A stretch of 64,000 bases of DNA from Lachnospiraceae bacterium UBA3273 (GTDB lineage Bacteria; Bacillota; Clostridia; Lachnospirales; Lachnospiraceae): positions 1-64,000 of the forward strand of contig DEUB01000029.1 of NCBI GenBank assembly GCA_002362385.1, in the 5' to 3' direction. Every line of letters begins with the position of its first letter. Position 1 is the first letter of the stretch. Of the stretch, positions 35,337 through 43,521 are shown piece by piece. Position numbers and translations under genes: made by a program. A model generated the notes under the pieces. It made no database searches. It saw only the letters and a program-made list of their open reading frames with translations, and was not told the origin of the DNA.

Positions 35337-37214
35337 ATGAAAAAGATCTTTACAAAGAAACTTTTTATTTATATGGTAGTGGCATTTACGGTTACCATAG
35401 CTGCAATATTTACACTGCAGACCTTTACAAACAGACGCAGCAATATGGAATCCAGCAAAAACAAGCTTGAGGATGTACGGGAAAAGCTTGCGGGAAATGA
35501 TGAGACCATTGCGCAGCTGACGGAAAATCTTGGACAGAATAATCTGGCAAAAGCCAGGGCTTTTGCGGATATGCTCAAAACAGATCCGTCCATCGCAGAT
35601 GATAAGGAACGGTTACTTAAGATTATGGACAGGCTGATGGTAAACGAGTTACATATTATTGATGAAGAGGGTATCATTACCAGCAGTACCGTAGACGCTT
35701 ATGTGGGGTTTGATATGAAAAGCGGAGAGCAGTCAAATGCGTTCATGGTGCTTGTAGACGATCCTTCTCTGGAGATCGTACAGGAGCCCCAGGAAAATGT
35801 GGCGGAAGGTATCATAATGCAGTATATCGGTGTGCCAAGGAGCGATGCAAAGGGACTGGTGCAGGTAGGCGTGCGTCCGGAAGTTCTGGAGGAGGTTCTT
35901 GCAGGAACGGATATATCCGTGGTATTGGGGCAAATTGATTTCGGTACCAACGGCTATATTTACGCCATCGACAAAAACAGCGGATCGATCCTTGCCCATC
36001 CCAATGCGGCTCTGATCGGCACGCCTGCGGTTGATGCCGGTTTCCCGGAAAACTTTGAAGGCCACGGCAGGATCAAGGTAGACGGGAAAAGGGGATATTT
36101 TTATGCAGAAGCAAATGATGACATCATATTGGGGACCTTTCTGCCGGCTTCGGAATATTACGCGGCGCGCAGAAGCCAGACTCTGATCGTATCCCTCAGT
36201 ATGCTTTTGATATTCGGCGTTTTACTGTTTATGATCAACAGGATGGTGGATGATAAGATCGTCAGCGGATTGAACCGTATTACGGATTCCATGAAAAAGA
36301 TTGCGGACGGCAGTTTTGATATTACCGTTAATGAAAGCGGCAATCCGGAGTTTCTGCAGCTTTCCGACAGTATCAACAGAATGGTGGACAGTATTTGCCG
36401 CAGCATGGAGGAAAACGAAGGGCTGATGCGGCAGCAGAAGGCTGACGTGGAAAGCAACCGCATACTGATCCAGAATGTAAAGAATGCCTGCAGGGAGCTC
36501 GGGGAGGTGTCCGGCAAAACGCTGGAAAATGCGGATAGTATTTATGAAGGTACAGGAAGACAGGAACAGGCGGTTTCGGATCTGAAAAACATCATGGAGC
36601 AGCTTACGCAGGAATTGAACCATAGCGTGGAGGCTTCCGTCGACGTTTCATCGGCAACGGAAATGACCACCGGAAAGATCAGGGAAACACAGTCCCAGAT
36701 GACCATGCTGCAGGCTTCCATGCAGAAGATCAGCGAAATGTCCATGGAGATCGAAAAGATCATCGATGAGATCAATTCCATTGCCCAGCAGACCAATATG
36801 CTGTCCTTAAATGCGTCAATAGAAGCAGCAAGGGCAGGCGAAACAGGAAAAGGCTTTGCGGTAGTGGCAGCCCAGGTGGGCGAGCTTGCGGCCAGAAGCG
36901 CCCAGGCGGCAAAGGAGACCAACGAACTGATTACCAATTCCATGGAAGCGGTAAGGGAAGGGCAGGAGATCACGGGGCAGACGGTCAATACCTTCGGTAT
37001 CGTGGTTGAAAGCATCGAGCAGTCCAGACAGGATGTAGAAGGAATATCCCATATGGTACAGCAGAATGTGGATATCGTAAAGATGGCGGTCAGCCAGTTG
37101 AGCCAGATTTCCGATGTAGTGGAAGAAAATGTACAGATTTCCCACAATACCAAAGATGTGTCATCCAATATGGCGGATATTACCGGAAATCTGTTGGAGC
37201 TGATAGAAAGCTGA
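35337..37214 (+). CDS. Methyl-accepting chemotaxis protein with extracellular Cache-like domain
   Basis: 625-aa transmembrane chemoreceptor. TM1 at ~12-31; an extracellular domain (~35-280) with Cache-type features (IDEEGIITSSTVDAYVGFDM, GYIYAIDKNSGSILAHPNAALIGT); TM2 at ~283-303; HAMP (~304-356); and a long helical signalling domain with the hairpin tip EINSIAQQTNMLSLNASIEAARAGETGKGFAVVA. That tip is diagnostic for binding CheA/CheW. No other chemotaxis or flagellar genes are in the window. The ligand is unknown; Cache domains often bind small organic acids or amino acids. A promoter candidate lies at 35274-35302, so it is probably monocistronic. Confidence 0.95.
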   Translation: MKKIFTKKLFIYMVVAFTVTIAAIFTLQTFTNRRSNMESSKNKLEDVREKLAGNDETIAQLTENLGQNNLAKARAFADMLKTDPSIADDKERLLKIMDRLMVNELHIIDEEGIITSSTVDAYVGFDMKSGEQSNAFMVLVDDPSLEIVQEPQENVAEGIIMQYIGVPRSDAKGLVQVGVRPEVLEEVLAGTDISVVLGQIDFGTNGYIYAIDKNSGSILAHPNAALIGTPAVDAGFPENFEGHGRIKVDGKRGYFYAEANDDIILGTFLPASEYYAARRSQTLIVSLSMLLIFGVLLFMINRMVDDKIVSGLNRITDSMKKIADGSFDITVNESGNPEFLQLSDSINRMVDSICRSMEENEGLMRQQKADVESNRILIQNVKNACRELGEVSGKTLENADSIYEGTGRQEQAVSDLKNIMEQLTQELNHSVEASVDVSSATEMTTGKIRETQSQMTMLQASMQKISEMSMEIEKIIDEINSIAQQTNMLSLNASIEAARAGETGKGFAVVAAQVGELAARSAQAAKETNELITNSMEAVREGQEITGQTVNTFGIVVESIEQSRQDVEGISHMVQQNVDIVKMAVSQLSQISDVVEENVQISHNTKDVSSNMADITGNLLELIES

Positions 37215-37217
37215 CTA

Positions 37218-37246
37218 TTGCCTTTTTATGATTTTTCGGATAATAT
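37218..37246 (+). promoter_or_regulatory. Candidate promoter of nfnAB
   Basis: TTGCCT at 37218-37223, 17 nt, TAATAT at 37241-37246, each 4 of 6. It is the best-spaced pair in the 90-bp gap before nfnA. No Rex-box-like palindrome was seen here. Confidence 0.4.
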
Positions 37247-37306
37247 TGATAAGATAGCGGAGTTTCATGAAAAAATTATTGAATCGATCCAAGTGGGAGG
37301 ATGAAG

Positions 37307-38197
37307 ATGTACAAAATTGTAAATGCAAAAGAATTGACAACGAACATTTATCTTTTTGAAGTAGAAGCAAAAAGAGTTGCAAAATCCTGTATGCCGGGAC
37401 AGTTTGTGATTGTCCGTATGGATGAGGATTCCGAAAGGATCCCTCTGACGATCAGCGATTATAACAGGGAAACGGGAACGGTTACCATTGTCGTACAGAC
37501 GATCGGTGCGGGAACCGGTATGATGAAGCAGTTAAAGACGGGAGACAGTTTTAAAGACTTTGTAGGGCCTTTGGGCCGGCCTTCCGAATTTGTGGAAGAA
37601 GATCCGGAAGCCTTGAAAAAGGAGCGTATTATTTTTGTGGCAGGCGGACTGGGAACGGCGCCTGTATACCCTCAGGTAAAATGGCTGCATGAAAACGGTA
37701 TCGATGCGGATGTCATTATCGGAGCAAAGACAAAGGATCTGCTCATTTATGAAGAAGAAATGAAAGCGGTTGCCGGAAACGTATATGTGACTACCGACGA
37801 CGGGTCCTACGGCAGGAGCGGAATGGTAACCAAAACCTTGCAGGACCTGGTTAAAGAAGAGGGAAAGCATTATACCAAATGCGTTGCCATCGGCCCCATG
37901 ATCATGATGAAGTTTGTTTGTCTGACGACCAAAGAACTCGAGATCCCCACCATTGTTTCCATGAATCCCATTATGGTGGATGGAACCGGCATGTGCGGCG
38001 CATGCCGCCTTACTGTGGGCGGAGAAGTAAAATTCGCCTGTGTGGACGGACCTGAGTTCGACGGACATCTGGTAGATTTTGACCAGGCCATGAAGCGCCA
38101 GCAGATGTACAAAACAGAGGAAGGCCGCGCAATGTTAAAATTGCAGGAAGGCGATACGCATCACGGCGGATGCGGAAACTGCGGAGGTGATAAATAA
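37307..38197 (+). CDS. nfnA: NfnA: ferredoxin-NADP+ reductase-like subunit of the electron-bifurcating transhydrogenase
   Basis: 296 aa. FAD-binding beta-barrel (GQFVIVRMDEDSERIPLTI), NAD-binding domain (VAGGLGTAPVYPQ) and a C-terminal [2Fe-2S] site (DGTGMCGACRLTVGG with FACVDGPEF), as in NfnA/PyrK-like proteins. With NfnB it couples exergonic and endergonic hydride transfer: NADH plus reduced ferredoxin reduce two NADP+. An extra GGCGNCGG motif ends the protein. The start is ATG 37307 with GGGAGG 6 nt upstream; ATG 37301 abuts that site. Its stop overlaps the NfnB start by 1 nt (TAATG), implying translational coupling. Confidence 0.93.
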   Translation: MYKIVNAKELTTNIYLFEVEAKRVAKSCMPGQFVIVRMDEDSERIPLTISDYNRETGTVTIVVQTIGAGTGMMKQLKTGDSFKDFVGPLGRPSEFVEEDPEALKKERIIFVAGGLGTAPVYPQVKWLHENGIDADVIIGAKTKDLLIYEEEMKAVAGNVYVTTDDGSYGRSGMVTKTLQDLVKEEGKHYTKCVAIGPMIMMKFVCLTTKELEIPTIVSMNPIMVDGTGMCGACRLTVGGEVKFACVDGPEFDGHLVDFDQAMKRQQMYKTEEGRAMLKLQEGDTHHGGCGNCGGDK

Positions 38198-39582
38198 TGG
38201 ACGTATTAAATAAAATTCCCGTCAGGGAACAGGAACCAAAGGAAAGAGCACATAATTTTGAAGAGGTGTGCCTGGGATATAACGAGGAAGAGGCAAAGTG
38301 TGAGGCTGCAAGATGCATTAACTGTAAAAATGCCCAATGTATAAAGGGCTGTCCTGTAGCCATTAATATTCCCGGCTTTATTGAGCAGGTAAAGGAAGGC
38401 AATATAGAAAAGGCATATCAGATCATCAGCGAATCCAGCGCCCTTCCGGCCGTGTGCGGCCGTGTATGCCCCCAGGAGAGCCAGTGTGAGGGAAAATGTA
38501 TCAGAGGCATAAAGGGAGACCCGATTTCCATCGGCAAGCTGGAGAGATTTGTTGCCGACTGGGCGAGAGAGCACGAGATCAAACCGGAAGGCGCCAAAGA
38601 ATCGATCGGCAAAAAGGTTGCCGTTATCGGTTCCGGCCCGGCAGGACTTACCTGTGCCGGAGATCTGGCGAGAATGGGCTATGACGTTACCATTTTTGAA
38701 GCCCTTCATGAACCGGGCGGCGTACTGGTTTACGGTATTCCCGAATTCCGTCTTCCCAAGGATGATGTGGTAAAGAAGGAAATCGAAAACGTGAAATCTT
38801 TAGGCGTTAAGATCGAAACGGATGTTGTGATCGGCAAATCCACAACCATAGACGAACTGATGGATGAAGAGGGCTTTGATGCGGTATTTATCGGTTCCGG
38901 CGCAGGACTTCCCAAGTTTATGGGCATTCCCGGCGAGCAGGCAAACGGCGTATTTTCCGCGAATGAATACCTGACCCGTTCCAATCTGATGAAGGCCTTT
39001 AAGGAGAATTCCAATACTCCTATTATGCGCGCTAAAAAGGTGGCTGTCGTAGGAGGCGGAAATGTGGCGATGGATGCTGCAAGGACGGCGTTAAGGCTGG
39101 GCGCCGAGGTTCATATTGTATACAGAAGAAGCGAGGAAGAGCTTCCCGCCCGTGTGGAAGAAGTACATCACGCAAAGGAAGAAGGCATTATTTTTGATCT
39201 GTTGACCAATCCGGTTGAAATTCTGGTAAATGAAGACGGCTGGGTAAAGGGCATCAAATGTATCAGGATGGAGCTGGGCGAGCCGGATGCATCCGGCAGA
39301 AGAAGGCCCGTAGAGGTTCCCGGTTCAGAATTTACGGTTGATGTGGACTGTGTGATCATGTCCCTGGGAACATCCCCCAATCCTTTGATCTCATCCACAA
39401 CAGAAGGTCTGGAAGTCAATAAATGGAAATGTATCGTTGCCGATGAAGAATTTGGAAAAACTACAAAAGAAGGCGTTTACGCAGGTGGAGACGCGGTTAC
39501 GGGAGCGGCCACCGTTATTCTTGCCATGGGTGCGGGAAAAGCGGCTGCGAAGGGCATTGACGAGTATTTAAGCGGCAAATAA
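38197..39582 (+). CDS. nfnB: NfnB: glutamate-synthase-small-subunit-like flavoprotein of the bifurcating transhydrogenase
   Basis: 461 aa. Cys-rich N-terminus for two [4Fe-4S] clusters (CINCKNAQCIKGCP and CGRVCPQESQCEGKC), then an FAD Rossmann fold (VIGSGPAGLTCAGDLARMG), an NADP-binding fold (VVGGGNVAMDAARTALRLGA) and the FAD-closing GGDAVTGAATVILAMGAGK. The direct partner of NfnA (1-nt overlap) identifies it as NfnB rather than the GltD subunit of glutamate synthase; no gltB-like gene is near. It supplies NADPH for biosynthesis from fermentation electrons, cytosolic. Confidence 0.93.
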   Translation: MDVLNKIPVREQEPKERAHNFEEVCLGYNEEEAKCEAARCINCKNAQCIKGCPVAINIPGFIEQVKEGNIEKAYQIISESSALPAVCGRVCPQESQCEGKCIRGIKGDPISIGKLERFVADWAREHEIKPEGAKESIGKKVAVIGSGPAGLTCAGDLARMGYDVTIFEALHEPGGVLVYGIPEFRLPKDDVVKKEIENVKSLGVKIETDVVIGKSTTIDELMDEEGFDAVFIGSGAGLPKFMGIPGEQANGVFSANEYLTRSNLMKAFKENSNTPIMRAKKVAVVGGGNVAMDAARTALRLGAEVHIVYRRSEEELPARVEEVHHAKEEGIIFDLLTNPVEILVNEDGWVKGIKCIRMELGEPDASGRRRPVEVPGSEFTVDVDCVIMSLGTSPNPLISSTTEGLEVNKWKCIVADEEFGKTTKEGVYAGGDAVTGAATVILAMGAGKAAAKGIDEYLSGK

Positions 39583-39598
39583 AGGAGTTTTTTGTATT

Positions 39599-39898
39599 AT
39601 GGTAAATCATTATGTGTTCTGGAATTTTAATGATTCCCTGACAAAAGAAGAACGGGATGAAGCGGGAAATAAAATAAAGGAGCTGTTAGAGGGTGTGGGA
39701 AAGATCGTTCCGGGCGTTGTTTCCCTTGAAGTATTGATCAATCAGTTAGAATCCTCTAACAGAGACGTGGCGTTAATCTCCCGTTTTGAGAGCGTGGAGG
39801 CGTTGAATGCCTACCAGGTTCATCCTGAGCATGTTAAAGCAGGCAGCTATGTTGGATCGGTTACAACAAATCGGACCTGTTTCGATTTTGAAGAGTAG
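39599..39898 (+). CDS. Dabb-type stress-responsive alpha/beta-barrel protein
   Basis: 99 aa with the Dabb (stress-responsive A/B barrel) fold: MVNHYVFWNFND at the start, a central GVVSLEVLINQL strand and ALNAYQVHPEHVKAGSYV at the end. These are dimeric ferredoxin-like barrels; bacterial function is mostly unknown. AAAGGAG 12 nt before ATG 39599. It follows nfnB by 16 bp and precedes a zinc-ribbon membrane protein by 17 bp, so it is probably in the nfn transcript. Confidence 0.85.
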   Translation: MVNHYVFWNFNDSLTKEERDEAGNKIKELLEGVGKIVPGVVSLEVLINQLESSNRDVALISRFESVEALNAYQVHPEHVKAGSYVGSVTTNRTCFDFEE

Positions 39899-39915
39899 AT
39901 AAGGAGGCCTGCAAA

Positions 39916-40827
39916 ATGGCATTTTGTCCGGTATGTAAAAATGAATACAGGGAAGGCATTACGATCTGTCACGATTGTAAGGTTCCACTGGTGGAGGACT
40001 TAAACAACGGTCCGGCCCCGGTCATTTACGGGGAAAGGGAACAGCTCGAGGAAATCCTGCAATTCTGTAAGGAAAAAGGGTTGACCACCGGGTTTATTAC
40101 CTACAATGAAGAAAGCGACTCCATCCAGCTGTATTTTGAAAGAAACGAGCTTGAAGAAGCCACAAAGGTTATCAGAGCCTTTTTTATGAAGAAAGAAATA
40201 GACCGTCTGGCTGTTATGGCGGGAATAGACCCCAAAGAAATGACGCCGGAAATGGCAAGGGAGCTTCAGCTCCAGGAAAGAAAAGAGATGGAGGATATGC
40301 GGCGGGCGGAAAGAAGCCGGGGTATCGGAACATCTTATGTGGATAAACGGTCAAAAGCCGCCGAATACAAGTCCAGCAGTCTTGTTTTGTCATTTGTGGG
40401 AGGCGTCGGGATTCTTTTTTTGATCCTTCTGTATGTAGGGGCGATCCCGGCTCTCAAAGGATGGCGGACCAACTACATGTTTATGGGCGTTATGTTCTTT
40501 CTCTTTCTGATTTTTGTCATAACCGGTTTTGTTACCTTTACCAAGGTGGGAGAGATACTGGAAGAGGCGGAAAAGGAAGAGGATTTTATCCGGAAAGTAA
40601 AAAATGTCATGGAGATCATACTGACGAAGGATATTATCGACCAGGCGGTGGCTTCTGCGGATCCTGCGGTTACCCAGTCGGAAGAGGAACTGTATTTTAA
40701 AAGGGTCGATTATATGGAAACCGTCTTGAAGGAAAAGTATCCCGATATGGATTCCGACTTATTTGAAAAGCTTTTGGATGAAAGATATTGCGAATTATAT
40801 GAAAATAGCGAAGATAACGATAATTAG
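39916..40827 (+). CDS. Zinc-ribbon protein with two membrane helices, function unknown
   Basis: 303 aa. An N-terminal zinc ribbon (CPVCKNEYREGITICHDCKVP) leads into a DUF2007-like alpha/beta segment (~30-95: REQLEEILQFCKEKGL, ELEEATKVIRAFF), a charged linker, two membrane helices (~155-178 and ~188-210), and a helical C-terminal tail rich in Glu/Asp. A cytoplasmic zinc ribbon plus two helices suggests a membrane regulator or assembly factor, but nothing more is supported. AAGGAGG is the ribosome site. Its last 29 nt overlap rlmH. Confidence 0.75.
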   Translation: MAFCPVCKNEYREGITICHDCKVPLVEDLNNGPAPVIYGEREQLEEILQFCKEKGLTTGFITYNEESDSIQLYFERNELEEATKVIRAFFMKKEIDRLAVMAGIDPKEMTPEMARELQLQERKEMEDMRRAERSRGIGTSYVDKRSKAAEYKSSSLVLSFVGGVGILFLILLYVGAIPALKGWRTNYMFMGVMFFLFLIFVITGFVTFTKVGEILEEAEKEEDFIRKVKNVMEIILTKDIIDQAVASADPAVTQSEEELYFKRVDYMETVLKEKYPDMDSDLFEKLLDERYCELYENSEDNDN

Positions 40828-41287
40828 TGTGGGAAAAATAAAGGAAGCCTTTTACCAGGATGCGGTTGCAGAATACAGTAAAAGGCTTTCTGCCTATTGT
40901 AAGCTGGAAATCAAGGAGCTGACCGATGAAAAGACTCCTGAAGGAGCTTCGGCGGAGACGGAAAAACTCATAAAGGAAAAGGAAGGCGGGCGGATCTTAA
41001 AGGCCCTGGATGAAAAAGCCTATTCCCTGGCTCTTTCCATAGACGGAAAAAAATATGATTCTCCCGGATTTGCAGGGCAGCTTGAAAAGCTTACCCTGTC
41101 GGGAAAAAGTCATATCCAGTTTATTATCGGCGGTTCTTTAGGGCTTTCCGAGAAGGTTCTTCAGAAAGCGGACGGGAAAGTGAGCTTTTCGGATATGACA
41201 TTTCCCCACCAGCTGATGCGGGTTATTTTGTTAGAGCAGATTTACCGGGCTTTCCGTATCAATAACAATGAACCGTATCATAAATGA
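40799..41287 (+). CDS. rlmH: 23S rRNA (pseudouridine-1915-N3)-methyltransferase RlmH
   Basis: 162 aa (family ~159). SPOUT methyltransferase that methylates pseudouridine 1915 in helix 69 of 23S rRNA. It starts MKIAKITIISVGKIKEAFYQDAV; the SAM knot contains FIIGGSLGLSEKVL and the C-terminus carries SFSDMTFPHQLMRVILLEQIYRAFRI followed by YHK. The start is ATG 40799, inside the end of the preceding gene (29-nt overlap). The upstream in-frame ATG 40763 would add a stretch not present in the family. Confidence 0.96.
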   Translation: MKIAKITIISVGKIKEAFYQDAVAEYSKRLSAYCKLEIKELTDEKTPEGASAETEKLIKEKEGGRILKALDEKAYSLALSIDGKKYDSPGFAGQLEKLTLSGKSHIQFIIGGSLGLSEKVLQKADGKVSFSDMTFPHQLMRVILLEQIYRAFRINNNEPYHK

Positions 41288-41319
41288 TGCCGAAAGGAAA
41301 CGAAAGATGTGGATAGCAT

Positions 41320-42591
41320 ATGAATAAAAAAACTGCTGAGTTTCCGGTCAATCTGTTTTGCAGCCTGATGCTGCTAAGCTTTATTCCTTTTATTTATACC
41401 CTTATAAGAACAAACCTGATCGCAAACAGTCCTCTGGCGGACGGACTGGGAATTGCAGGCCATATTGAATGGTTCGATCTGATCAATGAAACGTTACAGG
41501 CATTTTTAATCATACCCTTGTATGCGTTGTTCAATAAATGTATTGGGGATATGAATAAATTGAAAGAAAGGATCTTTCAGTCCTTTTTTGCAGTCAATTT
41601 CGTTTATATATTTTTTGCGGTCATAGTCCTTGTTTATTGCAGACAGATCGTGTCAGCAATGGCTGCTGACCGTATTTCTGAAGTGACGGAATATCTTGGG
41701 CTTGAAATGATCGGATTTATTATTGGGAATGTCGTCAGCTTTGCAAACGTACTGTTTGTTGTTTTGGGAAAGCCGTTATACATATATGCGTTAGTTGTTT
41801 TGAAAACAATATTTACCATATTTGGCGATCTGATCCTGATTCCCGGGTATGGGGTCAATGGTGCTGCATATTCAAATATTGTGGTAAGCGCAGTCTGTGT
41901 TTTGCTTTGTCTGATTGCCTTATTCAGGGAAAAACTCAGTGCAGTTTCTTTTAAATTCGACAAAGGGTTTATGAAGAATTATTTGTTTATCGGGCTGTTT
42001 TGCGGATCCCAAATATTGCTGGATAACATTATCTATTCCGCCGTAGTATGCAAAATGGTCAATGAGGTGGCGGAACAGGGGAATTATTGGACGGCAAATA
42101 ATATCATATGGGGGTTGATGCTGATTCCGATTTTGGCATTGGCAGAAATAATCAAAAAAGATTGCAGAGATGAATTAACCCCGGCAAAAATGAAACGCTA
42201 TAATATAGTCATAATCGTAACATTCCTTGCGTGGCTGTGTTTTATACCTATGATGGATCCGTTTTTAAAATATGTTATGGGAATAAAGGATTTTAGACCG
42301 ATCAAACATATATTAGTAATTTTGATCCCATTCTATCTTGCATATAGTTATACTGCTTTATTTGATAACATATTGATCGGTTACGGTAAAACACATTATT
42401 GTTTTGTTGTTTCGGTAATCGTGAATCTTTTCTATTATCCGATTGTATACGGGCTGCTGTTAAGAGGCGTATTTACGCCGAATATAACCTTTATCTGTAT
42501 GATGTTCGGTTTTGGCATGGTCGTGCATCTTGGCTGCAGTATCATATGTTTCTTAATATATAAAAGGCATTTTACCCCAAAACATTCATAA
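41320..42591 (+). CDS. MATE-like multidrug/flippase-type transporter, low G+C
   Basis: 423 aa with about 12 membrane helices. The arrangement (two bundles, GVNGAAYSNIVVSAVCVLL after an amphipathic turn, IPGYGVNGAAYSN motif) fits the MATE/MOP superfamily. Family length is usually ~440-460 aa. Substrate unknown; MATE members export drugs by Na+ or H+ antiport, but flippase-like members also exist. Composition differs from its neighbours: sampled lines run roughly 30-40% G+C against high 40s around it, and AT-ending codons are more frequent. It sits between rlmH and a phosphodiesterase with its own weak ribosome site, so it may be a recent arrival. Confidence 0.75.
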   Translation: MNKKTAEFPVNLFCSLMLLSFIPFIYTLIRTNLIANSPLADGLGIAGHIEWFDLINETLQAFLIIPLYALFNKCIGDMNKLKERIFQSFFAVNFVYIFFAVIVLVYCRQIVSAMAADRISEVTEYLGLEMIGFIIGNVVSFANVLFVVLGKPLYIYALVVLKTIFTIFGDLILIPGYGVNGAAYSNIVVSAVCVLLCLIALFREKLSAVSFKFDKGFMKNYLFIGLFCGSQILLDNIIYSAVVCKMVNEVAEQGNYWTANNIIWGLMLIPILALAEIIKKDCRDELTPAKMKRYNIVIIVTFLAWLCFIPMMDPFLKYVMGIKDFRPIKHILVILIPFYLAYSYTALFDNILIGYGKTHYCFVVSVIVNLFYYPIVYGLLLRGVFTPNITFICMMFGFGMVVHLGCSIICFLIYKRHFTPKHS

Positions 42592-42638
42592 AAGGCAGAC
42601 AGACAGGCGGGGAATGATAAAGGGTGGAGAATAGAGAA

Positions 42639-43328
42639 ATGAGAGAAAGCTATCAGGCGGCGGTAATCTCGGATACCCATGGCATCCTGAGAGATGAAGT
42701 GATCAAGGTAATAAAGGGCTGTGATGTTATTTTACACGGCGGCGACTTCGACTGCAAAAGAGTGTTTGAAGACTTAGAGCAGATGGGAAAGCTCTATGCC
42801 GTCAGAGGAAACAATGATTGGGATATGTGGGATAAACTGCCTCCTTTTTTAGACTTTTCGCTCTACGGGCTGCATTTTTATATGGTACATGATAAGTCCG
42901 ATCTGCCGGAAGATCTTTCGGATATAGATGTCATGATTTACGGACATTCGCATAAGTATGAAGAAAGGCATGAAAACGGAAGGCTTGTCTTAAATCCGGG
43001 AAGCTGTGGCAGGGAGCGGTTTGGCCTGCCCCTGACGATGGCGGTTTTAGATATTTATCCTGCATCAAAGGATGTAAAGGTAACGCGTATAGATATTTCG
43101 GGGAATAAAAAATCCTCCTTGAAGGATGAGATGACGGCCCGGGATATGAAAAGGGTCATTACGTCGGTCATAAAGGATATGGACAGAGGAAAGAAAATTG
43201 ACGTGATAGCGGTAAGAAATAATATCAGCAGGGAGCTTGCGGAGCAGATCTGCAGGATATATGTTACGCATCCCGGCGTGGATGCGGATGGGATATTGAA
43301 TAAAATGGAAGCATCCCGGCTGTTATAA
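42639..43328 (+). CDS. YfcE/MJ0936-type metallophosphodiesterase with C-terminal helical extension
   Basis: 229 aa. Metallophosphatase signature: VISDTHG, LHGGDFD, RGNND and YGHSH in order, for a two-metal site. The usual family length is 155-180 aa; here ~70 extra residues follow (from SLKDEM, residue ~158), predicted helical with a possible helix-turn-helix-like IDVIAVRNNISRELAEQICRIYV. ATG 42639 is chosen because GGAG at 42626-42629 is 9 nt upstream; GTG 42624 (234 aa) is the alternative. Substrate unknown; YfcE-like enzymes hydrolyse phosphodiesters in vitro. Confidence 0.85.
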   Translation: MRESYQAAVISDTHGILRDEVIKVIKGCDVILHGGDFDCKRVFEDLEQMGKLYAVRGNNDWDMWDKLPPFLDFSLYGLHFYMVHDKSDLPEDLSDIDVMIYGHSHKYEERHENGRLVLNPGSCGRERFGLPLTMAVLDIYPASKDVKVTRIDISGNKKSSLKDEMTARDMKRVITSVIKDMDRGKKIDVIAVRNNISRELAEQICRIYVTHPGVDADGILNKMEASRLL

Positions 43329-43353
43329 AACAGGGGCGGTGGTAAAAATTTCC

Positions 43354-43382
43354 TTGACAGGCGGCCTGCATATCCGTATAGT
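43354..43382 (+). promoter_or_regulatory. Strong sigma-A promoter upstream of a short terminated leader
   Basis: TTGACA at 43354-43359, 17 nt, TATAGT at 43377-43382. Transcription would begin near 43389 and meet a terminator within ~40 nt. Confidence 0.75.
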
Positions 43383-43399
43383 ATTAAGTAGGTCAAGGG

Positions 43400-43429
43400 A
43401 GACAACAGATGAAAAGTTGTCTTTTTTTT
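43400..43429 (+). terminator. Intrinsic terminator ~15 nt after a predicted transcription start
   Basis: AGACAAC (43400-43406) pairs with GTTGTCT (43416-43422) around a 9-nt loop, followed by eight T. It could end the phosphodiesterase transcript, or attenuate the promoter at 43354-43382 and so control the symporter 90 nt downstream. Confidence 0.75.
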
Positions 43430-43521
43430 ATAGTCTGTTGCTCATAAAGGGCGCTATAGCATATAAGTTCATATATTGGAACGGCTGTTTATCAAAAAAA
43501 TGAAATGAGAGGGATAAGATC

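Noticed and set aside
36542..37168. 208-aa minus-strand frame within the chemoreceptor gene
   Set aside because: Shadow of the strong MCP signalling frame; no start signal or recognisable domain.
37301..39582. nfnA/nfnB as a PyrK-like subunit plus glutamate synthase small subunit
   Set aside because: No pyrD or gltB nearby; the 1-nt-coupled pair is the standard NfnAB arrangement.
43383..43521. Glycine riboswitch in the AGCS leader
   Set aside because: The leader is short and lacks the paired aptamer helices expected; only a single terminator hairpin is seen.
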